Below, piece by piece: positions 1 through 9,683 of a stretch of DNA of 64,000 bases. This stretch comes from Clostridia bacterium (GTDB lineage: Bacteria > Bacillota > Clostridia > TANB77 > CAG-465): assembly GCA_029256705.1 (NCBI GenBank), contig JAQSXK010000003.1, positions 78,373 to 142,372 on the forward strand, given 5' to 3'. The position numbers and the translations under genes were made by a program. Under the pieces are notes generated by a model that was not told the origin of the DNA, made no database searches, and was given only the letters and a program-made list of their open reading frames with translations. Position 1 is the first letter of the stretch; each line of letters opens with the position of its first letter.

Positions 1-636
1 ATTTTAGATAGCAATCCAGATATGACATCTAAAATAATAGATATTATATTTGAAGATAAGAGAAAAAGAGAATTAGAACAAGTAAACATTACTTTTAGAA
101 TGAACGATATGCCTCTTATATTATTAAAGCATCAAGTTAGACATAGAATACAAAATATTAACATACCAACATTTACAGAAATATCTAATACTACAAGATA
201 TTCATATCCACCATCTATTCTTGAAAAAGGCGAGGAATACAAACAATTACTTTCGGATTTTTATGCTTCTGCTAATCAATTATACAAAAAATTTCAAGAT
301 TTAGGTATATATATAGAAGACTTAGTATATTTATTTTTACACGGTAAAAATGTAGATTTCATTACAACCATGAATGCTAGAATATTATATCATATATGTA
401 ATCTTAGAACTTGTAATAGAGCTCAATGGAAAATGAGAGAATATTACAGAGAATTATTAAATAAATTAATGGAACAATATCCGAATATATTTAAAAGATT
501 TGGTCCTAATTGTTATACAAAAGGTTATTGCCCTGAAGGAAAGCTAACTTGTGGTAAAATGGAGTTTGTTAAGCAAGATTTTGCATGGACTGCTCTTAGT
601 ATTGAAAATAGAATGAAAGAAATTAATAATAAATAA
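1..636 (+). CDS. thyX: Flavin-dependent thymidylate synthase ThyX (5' end outside window)
   Basis: ThyX makes dTMP from dUMP with FAD, NADPH and methylenetetrahydrofolate. The frame is open to base 1 and the first in-frame ATG is at 22, so the true start probably lies upstream; about 211 residues are visible against a usual 220-260. Seen: the RHR of the ThyX signature (RHRIQNINIP, normally RHRxxSxNxxSxR, so the serine and asparagine positions are altered), then NLRTCNRAQWKMRE, matching the conserved NxRxLxHFxxLRxCxRAQWEIR region that binds dUMP and FAD, and a cysteine-containing GPxCxxxGxCPEGKxxCG tail common in ThyX. The divergent RHR region is odd; the C-terminal motifs make the family assignment secure. 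A terminator follows, separating it from the ribosomal operon. Confidence 0.85.
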   Translation: MLDSNPDMTSKIIDIIFEDKRKRELEQVNITFRMNDMPLILLKHQVRHRIQNINIPTFTEISNTTRYSYPPSILEKGEEYKQLLSDFYASANQLYKKFQDLGIYIEDLVYLFLHGKNVDFITTMNARILYHICNLRTCNRAQWKMREYYRELLNKLMEQYPNIFKRFGPNCYTKGYCPEGKLTCGKMEFVKQDFAWTALSIENRMKEINNK

Positions 637-644
637 GTTACAAG

Positions 645-684
645 AAGGTATCAAATCTAGTAAAATAGAATTGATACTTTTAAA
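645..684 (+). terminator. Intrinsic terminator after thyX
   Basis: A 10-bp stem (AAGGTATCAA with TTGATACTTT, one G-U pair) with a 16-nt loop runs into a short T/A tract. It lies 9 bases after the thyX stop and before the S10 promoter. Confidence 0.5.
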
Positions 685-795
685 ATATTAAGTAGAAATA
701 ATATGATAAAAATCAGTAAATACGGTGTTTATTTCATAAATATTTCAAAAAGAATAATTATTTTATGTAAAATGTTACTATTTTAATAAAAACAC

Positions 796-824
796 TTGAT
801 TTTTACTCAAAATTAAGCTATAAT
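796..824 (+). promoter_or_regulatory. Sigma-A promoter of the S10 operon
   Basis: TTGATT (796-801), 17-base spacer, TATAAT (819-824). It is the only strong match between thyX and rpsJ and predicts a leader of about 220 nt before the first ribosomal gene. Confidence 0.75.
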
Positions 825-830
825 ATATCT

Positions 831-1051
831 ATGATTTTGCGTTGAAGTAGAATGTGGCTATCCATTATAGAGATAGGGAACTTCTATGGAGCATGTCTGA
901 TTTTAAATCGGGCGGCAAGTATAAATTATGTATTTGCCAAGTTTTTAATCATTAATTGGTTAAAATTTGGTTTAATATATATACTAAAAAGAAACACACG
1001 GGGTGGTGTAACACTTGCCAAACAATATTCTATAGTAAAGGAGTGTTATTA
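831..1051 (+). other. Long structured 5' leader of the S10 operon
   Basis: About 220 nt of transcribed leader without a convincing gene. Visible pairings are GAAGT (844-848) with ACTTC (879-883), CTATC with GATAG inside it, and a hairpin GGCAA (914-918) with TTGCC (934-938). In other bacteria S10 leaders carry ribosomal-protein autoregulation (L4 in E. coli); whether this one does is inference. An open frame at 852-1052 has no ribosome binding site and looks accidental. Confidence 0.4.
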
Positions 1052-1369
1052 ATGGCAAAAAATGAAACTAAAAAAATGAGAATAAGACTTAAAGCTTATG
1101 ATCATGTATTGTTAGAACAATCAGCAGCTAAAATAGTTGACGTAGCAAGAAAGACTGGTTCAGAAGTAGTAGGACCAATTCCACTACCAACTAAAAAAGA
1201 AATCGTTACAATATTACGTTCTCCACACAAACATAAAGATTCTAGAGAACAATTTGAAATGAGAACTCATAAAAGAGTAATTGATGTTTTAGCTCCAAAC
1301 CAAGCAACAGTTGATGCCTTAATGTCTATCGATATGCCAGCAGGCATTGAAATAGAAGTTAAGATATAA
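1052..1369 (+). CDS. rpsJ: 30S ribosomal protein S10
   Basis: S10 binds the 30S head and, as NusE, also takes part in antitermination. The 105-residue product has the family sequence throughout: [16 protein letters not shown] near the start, [10 protein letters not shown], and the [20 protein letters not shown] segment. An upstream in-frame GTG at 956 exists, but ATG 1052 follows AAAGGAG with normal spacing and gives the usual protein length (about 102-105). First gene of the S10 operon, behind a 220-nt leader; 128 noncoding bases separate it from rplC. Confidence 0.97.
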   Translation: MAKNETKKMRIRLKAYDHVLLEQSAAKIVDVARKTGSEVVGPIPLPTKKEIVTILRSPHKHKDSREQFEMRTHKRVIDVLAPNQATVDALMSIDMPAGIEIEVKI

Positions 1370-1497
1370 TGAACTTATAAAGTATCTATTAGTTATCCTT
1401 TTAATAGGCAATGACAAACCCTGTAATAAGATATTTGCAATTAAAGAAATTTGATTTAAGTTTATTTAAAAGAATTAAATGAAAGGGAGAAATAAAA

Positions 1498-2124
1498 ATG
1501 GTAAAAGAAATTTACGGAAAAAAATTAGGAATGACTCAAATTTTTGCTGAAGATGGAAATGCAATTCCTGTAACTGTAATTGAAATCAAACCTTGTACAA
1601 TAGTTGCTAAAAAAACTGTTGACAAAGATGGATACAATGCAATTGTAGTTAGCTTTGGCGAAGTAAAAGAGAAAAATGTAAATAAACCTTTAAAAGGAAT
1701 ATTTGCAAAAGCAAAAGTGGCTGTACAAAGACACTTAAGAGAAATTAGAGTGGAAAATTTAGATGAATACGAAATAGGTAAGACAATTGATGTTAATGTT
1801 TTCGAAAATGGAGACAGAGTTGATGTTCAAGGAGTTTCAAAAGGAAAAGGATTCCAAGGTGTTATTAAAAGACACGGACAACATAGAGGACCTATGTCTC
1901 ATGGTTCTATGTATCATAGAAGACCAGGTTCAATGGGAGCTACAACATCTCCAGGTAGAGTTTTCAAAGGAAAAAAATTACCAGGACATATGGGAAAAGT
2001 AGTATCATCAATATTAAACCTAGATGTAGTTAAAGTTGATTCTGATAAAAATGTTATATTAGTTAAAGGTTCTATACCTGGTGCTAAAAAGGCTATTGTT
2101 AGAGTAAAACAAACTGTAAGATAA
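1498..2124 (+). CDS. rplC: 50S ribosomal protein L3
   Basis: L3 starts 50S assembly near the peptidyl transferase centre. The 208 residues are the usual length, and the landmark GKGFQGVIKRHGQ and RPGSMGATTSPGRVFKGKK segments are present. It starts at ATG after AAAGGGAGA. The 128-base gap after rpsJ is long for this operon and contains a small CTATTA/TAATAG stem around 1386-1406, so extra regulation there is possible. The next gene, rplD, starts 24 bases after the stop. Confidence 0.97.
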   Translation: MVKEIYGKKLGMTQIFAEDGNAIPVTVIEIKPCTIVAKKTVDKDGYNAIVVSFGEVKEKNVNKPLKGIFAKAKVAVQRHLREIRVENLDEYEIGKTIDVNVFENGDRVDVQGVSKGKGFQGVIKRHGQHRGPMSHGSMYHRRPGSMGATTSPGRVFKGKKLPGHMGKVVSSILNLDVVKVDSDKNVILVKGSIPGAKKAIVRVKQTVR

Positions 2125-2148
2125 TATTTTAAGGGAGGAGGAAAAATA

Positions 2149-2769
2149 ATGCTTAAAGTAGACGTTTTAAATATCGAAGGTAAAAAAATCGGCGATTTAG
2201 AATTAAATGAAAGCGTTTTTGGAATAGAAGTAAATGATATAGTAGTTCATGCTGCTTTAGTTAATTACTTAGCTAATCAAAGACAAGGAACACAATCTAC
2301 AAAAACACGTGCTGAAGTACGTGGTGGTGGTAGAAAACCATGGAAACAAAAAGGAACTGGTAGAGCAAGACAAGGAAGTATAAGAGCACCACAATGGATA
2401 AAAGGTGGTATAGCTTTAGGACCAAAACCTAGAAAATATACTTATGCAATACCTAAAAAAATGAGACAACTTGCATTAAAATCTGTTCTTACATCTAAAG
2501 TGCAAGAAGGAAATTTAGTAGTTGTTGATAAATTAGTTTTAAAAGAAATCAAAACTAAGAAAATGGTAGAAATACTAAACAATTTAAATGTTAATAAAAC
2601 TTTAATAGTATTAAACGAGAAAAATGTTAATGTTCAAGCATCAACTAAAAATATTGAAAATGTTAAAACAACATTAGTAAATACAATTAATGTGTTTGAT
2701 TTATTAAAATATAAGAAATTAGTTTTAACTCAAGATGCTATAAAGACAATCGAGGAGGTGTACGCTTAA
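2149..2769 (+). CDS. rplD: 50S ribosomal protein L4
   Basis: L4 binds 23S rRNA domain I and lines the exit tunnel; in proteobacteria it also represses the S10 operon. At 206 residues it is normal length. The tunnel-loop segment GQRQGTQSTKTRAEVRGGGRKPWKQKGTGRARQGS is recognisable here as NQRQGTQSTKTRAEVRGGG followed by the basic run to about residue 85. The start follows GGGAGGAGG. The ribosome binding site of rplW lies inside the last codons of this gene (GAGGAGGTG), so the two are translationally coupled. Confidence 0.97.
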   Translation: MLKVDVLNIEGKKIGDLELNESVFGIEVNDIVVHAALVNYLANQRQGTQSTKTRAEVRGGGRKPWKQKGTGRARQGSIRAPQWIKGGIALGPKPRKYTYAIPKKMRQLALKSVLTSKVQEGNLVVVDKLVLKEIKTKKMVEILNNLNVNKTLIVLNEKNVNVQASTKNIENVKTTLVNTINVFDLLKYKKLVLTQDAIKTIEEVYA

Positions 2770-3132
2770 ATGAAACAGGCAGAAGATATAATTGTAAAAC
2801 CTATAAGAACAGAAAAATCTGGCATAGTTGCTAATCTTGGAAAATATACTTTCGAAGTAGCAATAAATGCAACTAAGGTTGAAATAAAAAAAGCGGTAGA
2901 AGAAATATTTAATGTAAAAGTTAAAAAAGTTAACACATTAAAATATGATGGTAAAAATAAAAGAGTTGGGGTACACCAAGGAAAAACTAAAGCATGGAAA
3001 AAGGCAATAGTTGAAATTGATACAAACCCAACTACAGATAAATACCTTTCAAAAGGTGGAAAAGAAGTTAAAGTAAACAAAAAATATAAAACTGAAATTG
3101 AGGAAATTGATTCAGCATTAGGAAAAAACTAG
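2770..3132 (+). CDS. rplW: 50S ribosomal protein L23
   Basis: L23 sits at the tunnel exit and docks trigger factor and SRP. The family core is clear (IIVKPIRTEKS near the N terminus, KYTFEVAINATKVEIKKAVEEIF, GKTKAWKKAIV). The ATG immediately follows the rplD stop with no gap. At 120 residues it is about 20 longer than usual; the extra part is a lysine- and glutamate-rich C-terminal tail after residue 100. This is a harmless-looking extension, but it would lie near the tunnel exit. Confidence 0.95.
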   Translation: MKQAEDIIVKPIRTEKSGIVANLGKYTFEVAINATKVEIKKAVEEIFNVKVKKVNTLKYDGKNKRVGVHQGKTKAWKKAIVEIDTNPTTDKYLSKGGKEVKVNKKYKTEIEEIDSALGKN

Positions 3133-3145
3133 GAGGGAATAAAAA

Positions 3146-3979
3146 ATGGGAATAAAATCATTTAGACCTGTTACTCCATCGCTAAGAAATATGACTGTTT
3201 TAACTTACGAAGAAATTACTAAATCTTCACCAGAAAAGAAACTATTAACAACACTTAAAAAGAATTCTGGAAGAAATAATACTGGTAAGATAACAGTTAG
3301 ACATCAAGGTGGAGGACAAAGAAGAAAATATAGAATAATTGATTTTAAAAGAAATAAAGTGGATATGTTTGCTACTGTTATAGGTATTGAATATGATCCA
3401 AATAGAACTGCAAACATAGCTTTAGTAGAATACGAAGATGGTGACAGAGCATATATTATAGCTCCACTTGGACTTACAGATGGTGATAAAGTTATATCAT
3501 CAACAACAGCTGATATAAAACCAGGTAATTGTCTTCCAATAAGTTCAATACCAGTTGGTACTGTAATTCATAATATAGAATTACATAAAGGCCAAGGTGC
3601 TAAACTAGTAAGAAGTGCAGGAAACTCAGCACAACTTATGGCAAAAGAAGGAAAATACGCACATGTTAGAATGCCATCAGGTGAAATGAGACTTATACCT
3701 GTAGATTGTAAAGCAGTAATAGGTACTGTAGGAAATAAAGATAGTGAAAATGTTAAAATTGGTAAAGCTGGTAGAACTAGACACATGGGAATAAGACCTT
3801 CTGTTAGAGGAAGCGTTATGAATCCTGTAGACCATCCACATGGTGGTGGTGAAGGTAAAGCACCAGTTGGACATTCAGGACCACGTACTCCTTGGGGTAA
3901 ACCTGCTCTTGGATATAAGACAAGAAATAAAAATCATAGAACTGATAAGTTCATAGTAAAAAGAAGAAATAAAAAATAG
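3146..3979 (+). CDS. rplB: 50S ribosomal protein L2
   Basis: L2 is needed for subunit joining and peptidyl transferase activity. The 277 residues match the usual length. The C-terminal [14 protein letters not shown] segment, containing the conserved functional histidine, and the [23 protein letters not shown]-terminal region are intact. It starts at ATG after AGGAGGG, 13 bases after rplW, in canonical order. Confidence 0.98.
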   Translation: MGIKSFRPVTPSLRNMTVLTYEEITKSSPEKKLLTTLKKNSGRNNTGKITVRHQGGGQRRKYRIIDFKRNKVDMFATVIGIEYDPNRTANIALVEYEDGDRAYIIAPLGLTDGDKVISSTTADIKPGNCLPISSIPVGTVIHNIELHKGQGAKLVRSAGNSAQLMAKEGKYAHVRMPSGEMRLIPVDCKAVIGTVGNKDSENVKIGKAGRTRHMGIRPSVRGSVMNPVDHPHGGGEGKAPVGHSGPRTPWGKPALGYKTRNKNHRTDKFIVKRRNKK

Positions 3980-4000
3980 ACGATAAATGGAGGGATTTAA

Positions 4001-4279
4001 ATGTCAAGATCACTTAAAAAAGGACCTTATGTTGATAGTAAGTTACTTGCGAAAATAGAGAAACTTAACGCAGAAGAGAAAAAAGTAGCACTTAAAACTT
4101 GGTCTAGAAGTTCAACTATATATCCTCAAATGATAGGGCATACAATAGCTGTACATGATGGTAGAAAACATGTACCTGTATATGTTCAAGAAGAAATGAT
4201 TGGTCATAAATTAGGAGAATTTGCTCCAACAAGACTATTCAAAGGTCATTCTGGAGATAAAAAAAGTTCAATTAAATAA
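4001..4279 (+). CDS. rpsS: 30S ribosomal protein S19
   Basis: S19 lies in the 30S head next to S13 and contacts the A-site region. The 92-residue product has the standard [12 protein letters not shown] start, the [20 protein letters not shown] core and the LGEFAPTR segment. The ribosome binding site is TGGAGGG. It sits 21 bases after rplB, in the usual gene order. Confidence 0.97.
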   Translation: MSRSLKKGPYVDSKLLAKIEKLNAEEKKVALKTWSRSSTIYPQMIGHTIAVHDGRKHVPVYVQEEMIGHKLGEFAPTRLFKGHSGDKKSSIK

Positions 4280-4321
4280 TTAAAGCAAATTATATATCTT
4301 AAAAAAGGAGGACATCATCAA

Positions 4322-4660
4322 ATGGAAAAAGAAGCAAAAGCATACTTAAGTAATGCTAGAATAAGTGCAAGAAAAGTAAAAATTGTTATTGATACTATTA
4401 GAGGAAAAAAAGCAGATGAAGCTTTAGCAATGTTAAAATTTACAAATAAAGCTGCTGCTCCTATAATGTATAAGTTACTTAAATCAGCTATGGCAAATGC
4501 TACTAACAATCATGATATGGATGCTACTAAATTAGTGGTTAGCGAAGTATTCGCAAATCAAGGACCTACAATGAAAAGAATAATGCCAAGAGCAAAGGGT
4601 AGTGCATACAAGATAAGAAAAAGAACAAGTCATATAACAATTATTTTAAAAGAGATATAA
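4322..4660 (+). CDS. rplV: 50S ribosomal protein L22
   Basis: L22 extends a long hairpin into the exit tunnel. The 112 residues are typical. Seen: the N-terminal [18 protein letters not shown] segment and the tunnel-loop region around [20 protein letters not shown]. The start follows AAAGGAGGA. The 42-base gap after rpsS shows no clear signal. Confidence 0.97.
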   Translation: MEKEAKAYLSNARISARKVKIVIDTIRGKKADEALAMLKFTNKAAAPIMYKLLKSAMANATNNHDMDATKLVVSEVFANQGPTMKRIMPRAKGSAYKIRKRTSHITIILKEI

Positions 4661-4679
4661 TAAGGAGGTAAGTTTAGAA

Positions 4680-5336
4680 ATGGGACAAAAAGTTAGTCCA
4701 CATGGACTTAGAGTAGGAATCATAAAAGACTGGTCTTCAACTTGGTACTCAGATAAAAAAGAATTCTCTGATAAACTAGTAGAAGATTACAAAATTCGTA
4801 AATATTTAAAAAACTTACTTAAAACGTCTGGAATTGATAGATTAATAATCGAAAGAAAAGGCGCAAAAGTTAAAGTAGATATTTATACTGCAAAACCTGG
4901 AATGATAATAGGAAAAGGCGGAGCAGCAATTGAAGAATTAAAGAAAAATCTTGCTAAATTAATAAATAAGCAAGTAGATTTAAACATTGTTGAAATTAAA
5001 GATGTAGATATGTCTGCAACTTTAGTAGCAGAAAATATAGCTGGACAATTAGAAAGAAGAATATCTTTTAGAAAAGCTATGAAACAATCAATGCAAAAAA
5101 CAATGAAAGCAGGAGCATTAGGTATAAAGACTGCTGTATCTGGACGTTTAGGCGGAGCAGAAATAGCTAGAACTGAACACTATAGCGAAGGTACAATACC
5201 TCTTCAAACATTAAGAGCAGATATTGATTATGGATTTGCAGAAGCAAAAACAACATTTGGTATTATTGGCGTTAAAGTTTGGATATACAAAGGTCAAGTA
5301 TTACCTGCTAAAAAGAATGTAAAGGGAGGTAACTAA
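4680..5336 (+). CDS. rpsC: 30S ribosomal protein S3
   Basis: S3 forms part of the mRNA entry channel and its helicase activity. The 218 residues begin with the family [18 protein letters not shown] domain with the [15 protein letters not shown] loop lies at about residues 76-92, and the C-terminal [13 protein letters not shown] motif is intact. The ribosome binding site is AAGGAGG. The rplP start lies one base after the stop. Confidence 0.98.
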   Translation: MGQKVSPHGLRVGIIKDWSSTWYSDKKEFSDKLVEDYKIRKYLKNLLKTSGIDRLIIERKGAKVKVDIYTAKPGMIIGKGGAAIEELKKNLAKLINKQVDLNIVEIKDVDMSATLVAENIAGQLERRISFRKAMKQSMQKTMKAGALGIKTAVSGRLGGAEIARTEHYSEGTIPLQTLRADIDYGFAEAKTTFGIIGVKVWIYKGQVLPAKKNVKGGN

Positions 5337-5337
5337 T

Positions 5338-5778
5338 ATGTTGTCACCAAAAAGAACAAAATTTAGAAAAGTACAAAAAGGTAATATGAATGGTAGAGCA
5401 CAAAGAGGAAACAGAGTTTCTGATGGTGAATACGGATTACAAGCAACAGAAGCTGCATGGATTACTGCAAATCAAATAGAAGCTGTCAGAGTAACTTTAT
5501 CAAGATATACTAAAAAGGTTGGTAAAACTTGGATAAAAATATTTCCAGATAAGCCTATAACTAAAAAACCTGCTGAAACTCGTATGGGTTCTGGAAAAGG
5601 AAATCCTGAGTATTTCGTAGCAGTTGTAAAACCAGATAGAGTATTATTTGAGATCGCTGGTTTAGATGAAGCTACTTCTAAAGAAGCTTTAACAAAAGCT
5701 ATGCATAAATTACCTGTTAAATGTAAAATAATAAAAAGAGAAGAAATAAATGAAGGGGGAGTTTCAAATGAAATCTAG
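5338..5778 (+). CDS. rplP: 50S ribosomal protein L16
   Basis: L16 organises the A-site region of 23S rRNA. The 146-residue product has the family start [15 protein letters not shown] and the core [21 protein letters not shown]. The ribosome binding site (AAGGGAGG) is inside the end of rpsC. Its last 11 bases overlap the start of rpmC, so the two are probably translationally coupled. Confidence 0.97.
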   Translation: MLSPKRTKFRKVQKGNMNGRAQRGNRVSDGEYGLQATEAAWITANQIEAVRVTLSRYTKKVGKTWIKIFPDKPITKKPAETRMGSGKGNPEYFVAVVKPDRVLFEIAGLDEATSKEALTKAMHKLPVKCKIIKREEINEGGVSNEI

Positions 5779-5977
5779 TAAAACAACAGAATATGTAAAA
5801 ATGAATGAAGCAGATTTACAAACTGAAATAAAAGAACTAAAAAAAGAACTATTTAAAGCAAGATTTCAACATGCAATGAATGGACTTGATAACCCTAAAA
5901 AAATTACTGAAATAAAGAAAAATATAGCTAGAGCAAATACTATAAAACATACAAAAAATATTGAAGCTAGCAAGTAG
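5768..5977 (+). CDS. rpmC: 50S ribosomal protein L29
   Basis: L29 is a small two-helix protein beside L23 at the tunnel exit. I place the start at ATG 5768, which follows AAGGGGGA by 7 bases. The alternative ATG at 5750 overlaps that binding site. The 69-residue product has the typical [20 protein letters not shown] segment and the [10 protein letters not shown] helix. It overlaps the rplP end by 11 bases and lies 18 bases before rpsQ. Confidence 0.93.
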   Translation: MKSSKTTEYVKMNEADLQTEIKELKKELFKARFQHAMNGLDNPKKITEIKKNIARANTIKHTKNIEASK

Positions 5978-5995
5978 TTAAAGGAGGAATAACAA

Positions 5996-6250
5996 GTGGA
6001 AAGAAATGCACGTAAAACAAAGATTGGTAAAGTATCTAGTAATAAAATGGATAAAACTATCGTAGTTACAATAGATACAAAAGTTAAAGACCCACTTTAC
6101 GGTAAAATAGTAAGTAAGACATTTAAAATAAAAGCACATGATGAAAATAATGAATGCGATATTGGAGATACAGTTGAAATAATGGAAACAAGACCACTAA
6201 GTAAAGATAAAAGATATAGATTAGTGAGAATTGTAGAAAAAGTTAAGTAG
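5996..6250 (+). CDS. rpsQ: 30S ribosomal protein S17
   Basis: S17 is an OB-fold primary 16S-binding protein. The 84-residue product starts at GTG behind a strong AAAGGAGGAA site. Family landmarks are [16 protein letters not shown] at the start and the [24 protein letters not shown] stretch towards the end. Canonical position between rpmC and rplN. Confidence 0.96.
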   Translation: MERNARKTKIGKVSSNKMDKTIVVTIDTKVKDPLYGKIVSKTFKIKAHDENNECDIGDTVEIMETRPLSKDKRYRLVRIVEKVK

Positions 6251-6276
6251 TATATTTTTGAAGGGAGGACTAATCC

Positions 6277-6645
6277 ATGATACAACAACAATCAGTATTA
6301 AAAGTTGCTGACAACACAGGAGCAAAAGAAATAATGTGTATTAGAGTTCTAGGTGGACATTATAGAAAATTTGGAAACATAGGAGACACTATAGTTGCTG
6401 CTGTTAAAAAAGCCACACCAGGTGGCGTTGTTAAAAAAGGTGAGGTTGTAAAAGCAGTTATTGTAAGAACAAAAAGAGGATTAAAACGTGATGATGGTTC
6501 ATATATACGTTTTGATGAAAATGCAGCCGTTATAATAAAAGATGATAAAACACCTAAAGGTACTCGTATCTTTGGGCCAGTAGCTAGAGAACTAAGGAAT
6601 GATGATTATATGAAAATCATATCTTTAGCTCCTGAAGTGCTATAA
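6277..6645 (+). CDS. rplN: 50S ribosomal protein L14
   Basis: L14 forms an intersubunit bridge. All 122 residues follow the family: [18 protein letters not shown] at the start, [20 protein letters not shown] in the middle, FGPVARELR near the end. The start follows GAAGGGAGGA. First gene of the spc part of the cluster; no separate promoter was seen before it, so it is probably read through from the S10 promoter. Confidence 0.98.
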   Translation: MIQQQSVLKVADNTGAKEIMCIRVLGGHYRKFGNIGDTIVAAVKKATPGGVVKKGEVVKAVIVRTKRGLKRDDGSYIRFDENAAVIIKDDKTPKGTRIFGPVARELRNDDYMKIISLAPEVL

Positions 6646-6668
6646 TCAGCGGGGGTGAATGAATAATT

Positions 6669-6986
6669 ATGACAAAGATGAAGTTAAGAAAAGGCGATGT
6701 AGTAATACTAAATGCTGGAACTGAAAAAGGTAAAAAAGGTAAGATCCTTGAAATATCTGTAAAAGATAATGCTATTTTAGTTGAAGGTATAAATGTTAGA
6801 ACTATACACGCTAAAGCTAAAAAACAAGGTCAAGAATCAGGAATTATAAAAAGAGAAAAACCAATTCATGCTTCAAAAGCAAATTATTATTGTGAAAAGT
6901 GTGGAAAAGGTGTTAAACTTGGTATAAAAGTTGAAGCTGACGGTAAAAAAGTAAGATTTTGCAAAAAATGTAATGAGATAAAGTAG
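6669..6986 (+). CDS. rplX: 50S ribosomal protein L24, zinc-ribbon form
   Basis: L24 helps start 50S assembly at domain I of 23S rRNA. The 105-residue product has the KOW segment (KGDVVILNAGTEKGKKGKI) at about residues 7-25. The C-terminal part carries CEKC and CKKC pairs, a zinc-ribbon form found in a subset of bacterial L24 proteins. The ribosome binding site GGGGGTGA is weaker than its neighbours. With S14, L36 and S4 also carrying cysteine pairs, the ribosome here uses several zinc forms. Confidence 0.95.
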   Translation: MTKMKLRKGDVVILNAGTEKGKKGKILEISVKDNAILVEGINVRTIHAKAKKQGQESGIIKREKPIHASKANYYCEKCGKGVKLGIKVEADGKKVRFCKKCNEIK

Positions 6987-7003
6987 AAGGAGGGGAAAAA
7001 TAA

Positions 7004-7540
7004 ATGAACCTTAAGGAAAAATATAAAAAAGAGATAGTACCTGCAATGATGAAAGAATTTAATTACTCATCAGTTATGCAAGTACCTAAACTAGAAAAAA
7101 TTGTTATAAACATGAGTGTTGCTGAAGTTAAAGACAATTCTAAAGCTTTAATAACTGCTTCAAATGAATTAATGCTAATTACTGGTCAAAAACCTTTAAT
7201 AACAAAAGCAAAAAAATCAATTGCAGCATTTAAATTAAGAGAAGGAATGGATATTGGATGTAAAGTAACATTAAGAGCAGAAAAAATGTACGAATTTGCC
7301 ACTAAATTATTTAACGTAGCACTTCCTCGTGTTAGAGATTTTAAAGGTGCTAATGCTAAATCATTCGATGGAAAAGGAAACTATTCAATGGGAGTAAAAG
7401 AACAATTAATTTTCCCAGAAGTTGAATATGATAAAATTGATAAAGTAAGAGGAATGGACGTTATTTTTGTTACAACAGCAAAAACTGACGCAGAAGCAAA
7501 AGCATTGCTTTCAATGCTTGGCCTTCCATTCTCTAAATAG
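7004..7540 (+). CDS. rplE: 50S ribosomal protein L5
   Basis: L5 binds 5S rRNA in the central protuberance. The 178 residues are the usual length. Seen: [13 protein letters not shown] near the start, [23 protein letters not shown] in the middle and the C-terminal [22 protein letters not shown]. The start follows AAGGAGGGG. It lies 18 bases before rpsN. Confidence 0.97.
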   Translation: MNLKEKYKKEIVPAMMKEFNYSSVMQVPKLEKIVINMSVAEVKDNSKALITASNELMLITGQKPLITKAKKSIAAFKLREGMDIGCKVTLRAEKMYEFATKLFNVALPRVRDFKGANAKSFDGKGNYSMGVKEQLIFPEVEYDKIDKVRGMDVIFVTTAKTDAEAKALLSMLGLPFSK

Positions 7541-7557
7541 ATAGGGGGACAGTAAAA

Positions 7558-7743
7558 ATGGCAAAAAAATCTATGATAATTAAGCAACAAAGAGAGCCTA
7601 AGTTCAGTACTAGATATTATAATAGATGTAAAATATGTGGAAGACCACATGCTTACATCAGAAAATATGGAGTATGCCGTTTATGCTTTAGAAAATTAGC
7701 TTATGAAGGAAGTATCCCAGGAGTAAAAAAAGCAAGTTGGTAG
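7558..7743 (+). CDS. rpsN: 30S ribosomal protein S14, short zinc-binding type
   Basis: S14 binds the 30S head next to S3 and S10. This is the 61-residue zinc type: CKICGRPH and CRLC supply the four cysteines, and the [20 protein letters not shown] stretch is standard. The zinc type is usual in Firmicutes; some also keep a zinc-free copy for zinc starvation, which is not in this window. The ribosome binding site is AGGGGGAC. A 54-base gap precedes rpsH. Confidence 0.96.
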   Translation: MAKKSMIIKQQREPKFSTRYYNRCKICGRPHAYIRKYGVCRLCFRKLAYEGSIPGVKKASW

Positions 7744-7797
7744 AACAAATTGATTAAAATTATCTAAATATAAGACTTTCAAAAAGGAGGAATAAAA

Positions 7798-8187
7798 ATG
7801 ACAGATCCAATCGCAGATATGCTAACTAGAATAAGAAATGCTAATAGTCAAAAACATGACACAGTAGATATTCCTTATTCAAATGTAAAACAAGCAATAT
7901 CTAACATATTAGTAGAAGAAGGTTTTGTAAAATCACAAGATATTTTACAAGACGGAATAAGAAAAACTATAAGATTAACATTAAAATATGAAAATAAGAC
8001 AAGAGTATTACAAGGTTTAAAAAGAATCAGTAGACCAGGTCTTAGAATATACGCAAATAGCGAAGAATTACCAAGAGTATTAAATGGACTTGGAATTGCT
8101 GTAATATCTACATCTAAAGGTATAATGGCAGATAAAAAAGCAAGAAAAGAAAATATTGGTGGAGAAGTTTTAGCATATATTTGGTAA
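7798..8187 (+). CDS. rpsH: 30S ribosomal protein S8
   Basis: S8 binds the central domain of 16S rRNA and in E. coli represses the spc operon. The 129 residues begin [15 protein letters not shown], and the conserved [18 protein letters not shown] segment is intact. The start follows AAAAAGGAGGA. The 54-base gap before it (7744-7797) has no clear hairpin. Confidence 0.97.
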   Translation: MTDPIADMLTRIRNANSQKHDTVDIPYSNVKQAISNILVEEGFVKSQDILQDGIRKTIRLTLKYENKTRVLQGLKRISRPGLRIYANSEELPRVLNGLGIAVISTSKGIMADKKARKENIGGEVLAYIW

Positions 8188-8212
8188 ATAAGTATAAGGA
8201 GGATATAATACT

Positions 8213-8749
8213 ATGTCAAGAATAGGAAAGAATCCAATAACTATACCACAAGGTGTTGAAGTTAAGATTGATGGAACTACTGTAACAGTTAAAGGACCTA
8301 AAGGAACATTAACTAATGAATTTTTAAATGTAGTTAATATAACTGTAGAAGACAATAAAATAATTGTTAAAGTAAATGATGAAAAATATGGTAATATTCA
8401 CGGTTTAACTAGAACATTAGTAAGCAACATGGTTATTGGTGTAAGTAAAGGATTTGAAAAAACTTTAGAAATAAATGGTGTTGGATATAAAGCAACAAAA
8501 CAAGGAAATAAGTTAGTACTTAATATAGGATATTCACATACAGTAGAGTTTTCAGATGATGAGAAAATAACTTTAGAAGTGCCTAATCCTAATACAATAA
8601 TTGTTAAAGGTATTGACAAACAAGTTGTTGGTCAAATGGCAGCAGAAATAAGAGAAAAAAGATTACCAGAGCCTTATAAAGGTAAAGGAATTAAATACGC
8701 AGGTGAAAGAATAATAAGAAAAGTAGGTAAAGCCGGCGGTAAAAAATAA
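8213..8749 (+). CDS. rplF: 50S ribosomal protein L6
   Basis: L6 lies near the GTPase-associated region of the 50S subunit. The 178-residue product has the [17 protein letters not shown] start and the C-terminal [17 protein letters not shown] motif, the rRNA-binding signature of the family. The ribosome binding site is AAGGAGGA. Standard order between rpsH and rplR. Confidence 0.98.
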   Translation: MSRIGKNPITIPQGVEVKIDGTTVTVKGPKGTLTNEFLNVVNITVEDNKIIVKVNDEKYGNIHGLTRTLVSNMVIGVSKGFEKTLEINGVGYKATKQGNKLVLNIGYSHTVEFSDDEKITLEVPNPNTIIVKGIDKQVVGQMAAEIREKRLPEPYKGKGIKYAGERIIRKVGKAGGKK

Positions 8750-8777
8750 TCTTTAAAAAAGGAGGGATTATTAGGTT

Positions 8778-9137
8778 ATGATTAATAAGACAAATAGAAA
8801 CGAAGCAAGAGCTAAAAAGCAAGCAAGAGTTAGAGCTAAAGTATTAGGAACAGCAGCAAGACCAAGACTATGTGTATTTAGAAGTTTAAATAATATATAT
8901 GCACAAGTTATAAACGATGATAATGGAACTACAATATGTGAAGCATCTACTTTAAATAAAGAAATTAAAACTAAAGCTTCTAACGTAGCATCAGCTACTG
9001 AAGTTGGAACTTTAATTGCTAAAAAATTACTTGAAATGAATATAAATACAGTAGTATTTGATAGAAATGGTTATGTATATCATGGTAAAGTAAAAGCAGT
9101 AGCAGAAGCAGCTAGAGAAGCTGGACTTCAATTTTAG
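8778..9137 (+). CDS. rplR: 50S ribosomal protein L18
   Basis: L18 binds 5S rRNA with L5. The 119 residues contain the basic N terminus (ARAKKQARVRAKVLGTA), RPRLCVFRSLNNIYAQVI, and the C-terminal FDRNGYVYHGKVKAVAEAAREAGL. The start follows AAAAAGGAGGG. The rpsE ribosome binding site begins four bases after its stop. Confidence 0.97.
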   Translation: MINKTNRNEARAKKQARVRAKVLGTAARPRLCVFRSLNNIYAQVINDDNGTTICEASTLNKEIKTKASNVASATEVGTLIAKKLLEMNINTVVFDRNGYVYHGKVKAVAEAAREAGLQF

Positions 9138-9158
9138 ATGAAAGGAGATACCAAAATA

Positions 9159-9650
9159 ATGGCAGACTTAAAAAATGAATTAAAAGAAAAAGTTGTTGAT
9201 GTAGCAAGAGTTGCTAAAGTTGTTAAAGGTGGTAGAACTTTTAGATTTAGTGTACTTGTTGTTGTAGGTGACGGAGAAGGCAGTATTGGTGTTGGAACTG
9301 GTAAAGCTTCAGAAGTACCCGATGCTATAAGAAAAGCAACAGAAGAAGCTAAGAAAAACTTAGTTAAAATTGCATTAGTAAATGGAACACTTCCTCATGA
9401 ATACACTACTAACTATGGTGCATCTAAAGTTATATTAAGACCAGCAGTTGAAGGTACTGGTGTAATTGCAGGCGGATCTGTAAGACCAGTTTTAGAACTT
9501 GCAGGAGTTAAAAATGTAACAGCAAAAACTTTAGGAGCTCGTAACAGCAGAAATGTTGTACACGCAACAATAAAAGCATTAAAAGCTATGAGAACACCTG
9601 AAGAAGTGGCTAAGCTAAGAGGTAAAACTGTAGCTGGGTTATTTAACTAA
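9159..9650 (+). CDS. rpsE: 30S ribosomal protein S5
   Basis: S5 acts in decoding accuracy and mRNA unwinding at the entry channel. I chose ATG 9159, 10 bases after AAAGGAGA, over an in-frame ATG at 9138 that has no site upstream. The 163-residue product has [21 protein letters not shown] and the [20 protein letters not shown] core. The usual next gene, rpmD (L30), is missing: only 33 bases separate this stop from rplO. Confidence 0.96.
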   Translation: MADLKNELKEKVVDVARVAKVVKGGRTFRFSVLVVVGDGEGSIGVGTGKASEVPDAIRKATEEAKKNLVKIALVNGTLPHEYTTNYGASKVILRPAVEGTGVIAGGSVRPVLELAGVKNVTAKTLGARNSRNVVHATIKALKAMRTPEEVAKLRGKTVAGLFN

Positions 9651-9683
9651 GAATAATATATTATAGAGAGGAGGAAAACGCAC

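Noticed and set aside
852..1052. 66-codon open frame upstream of rpsJ, and an in-frame GTG extension of rpsJ from 956
   Set aside because: No ribosome binding site, lies in the structured leader, and the extension is not part of any S10; ATG 1052 has a good site.
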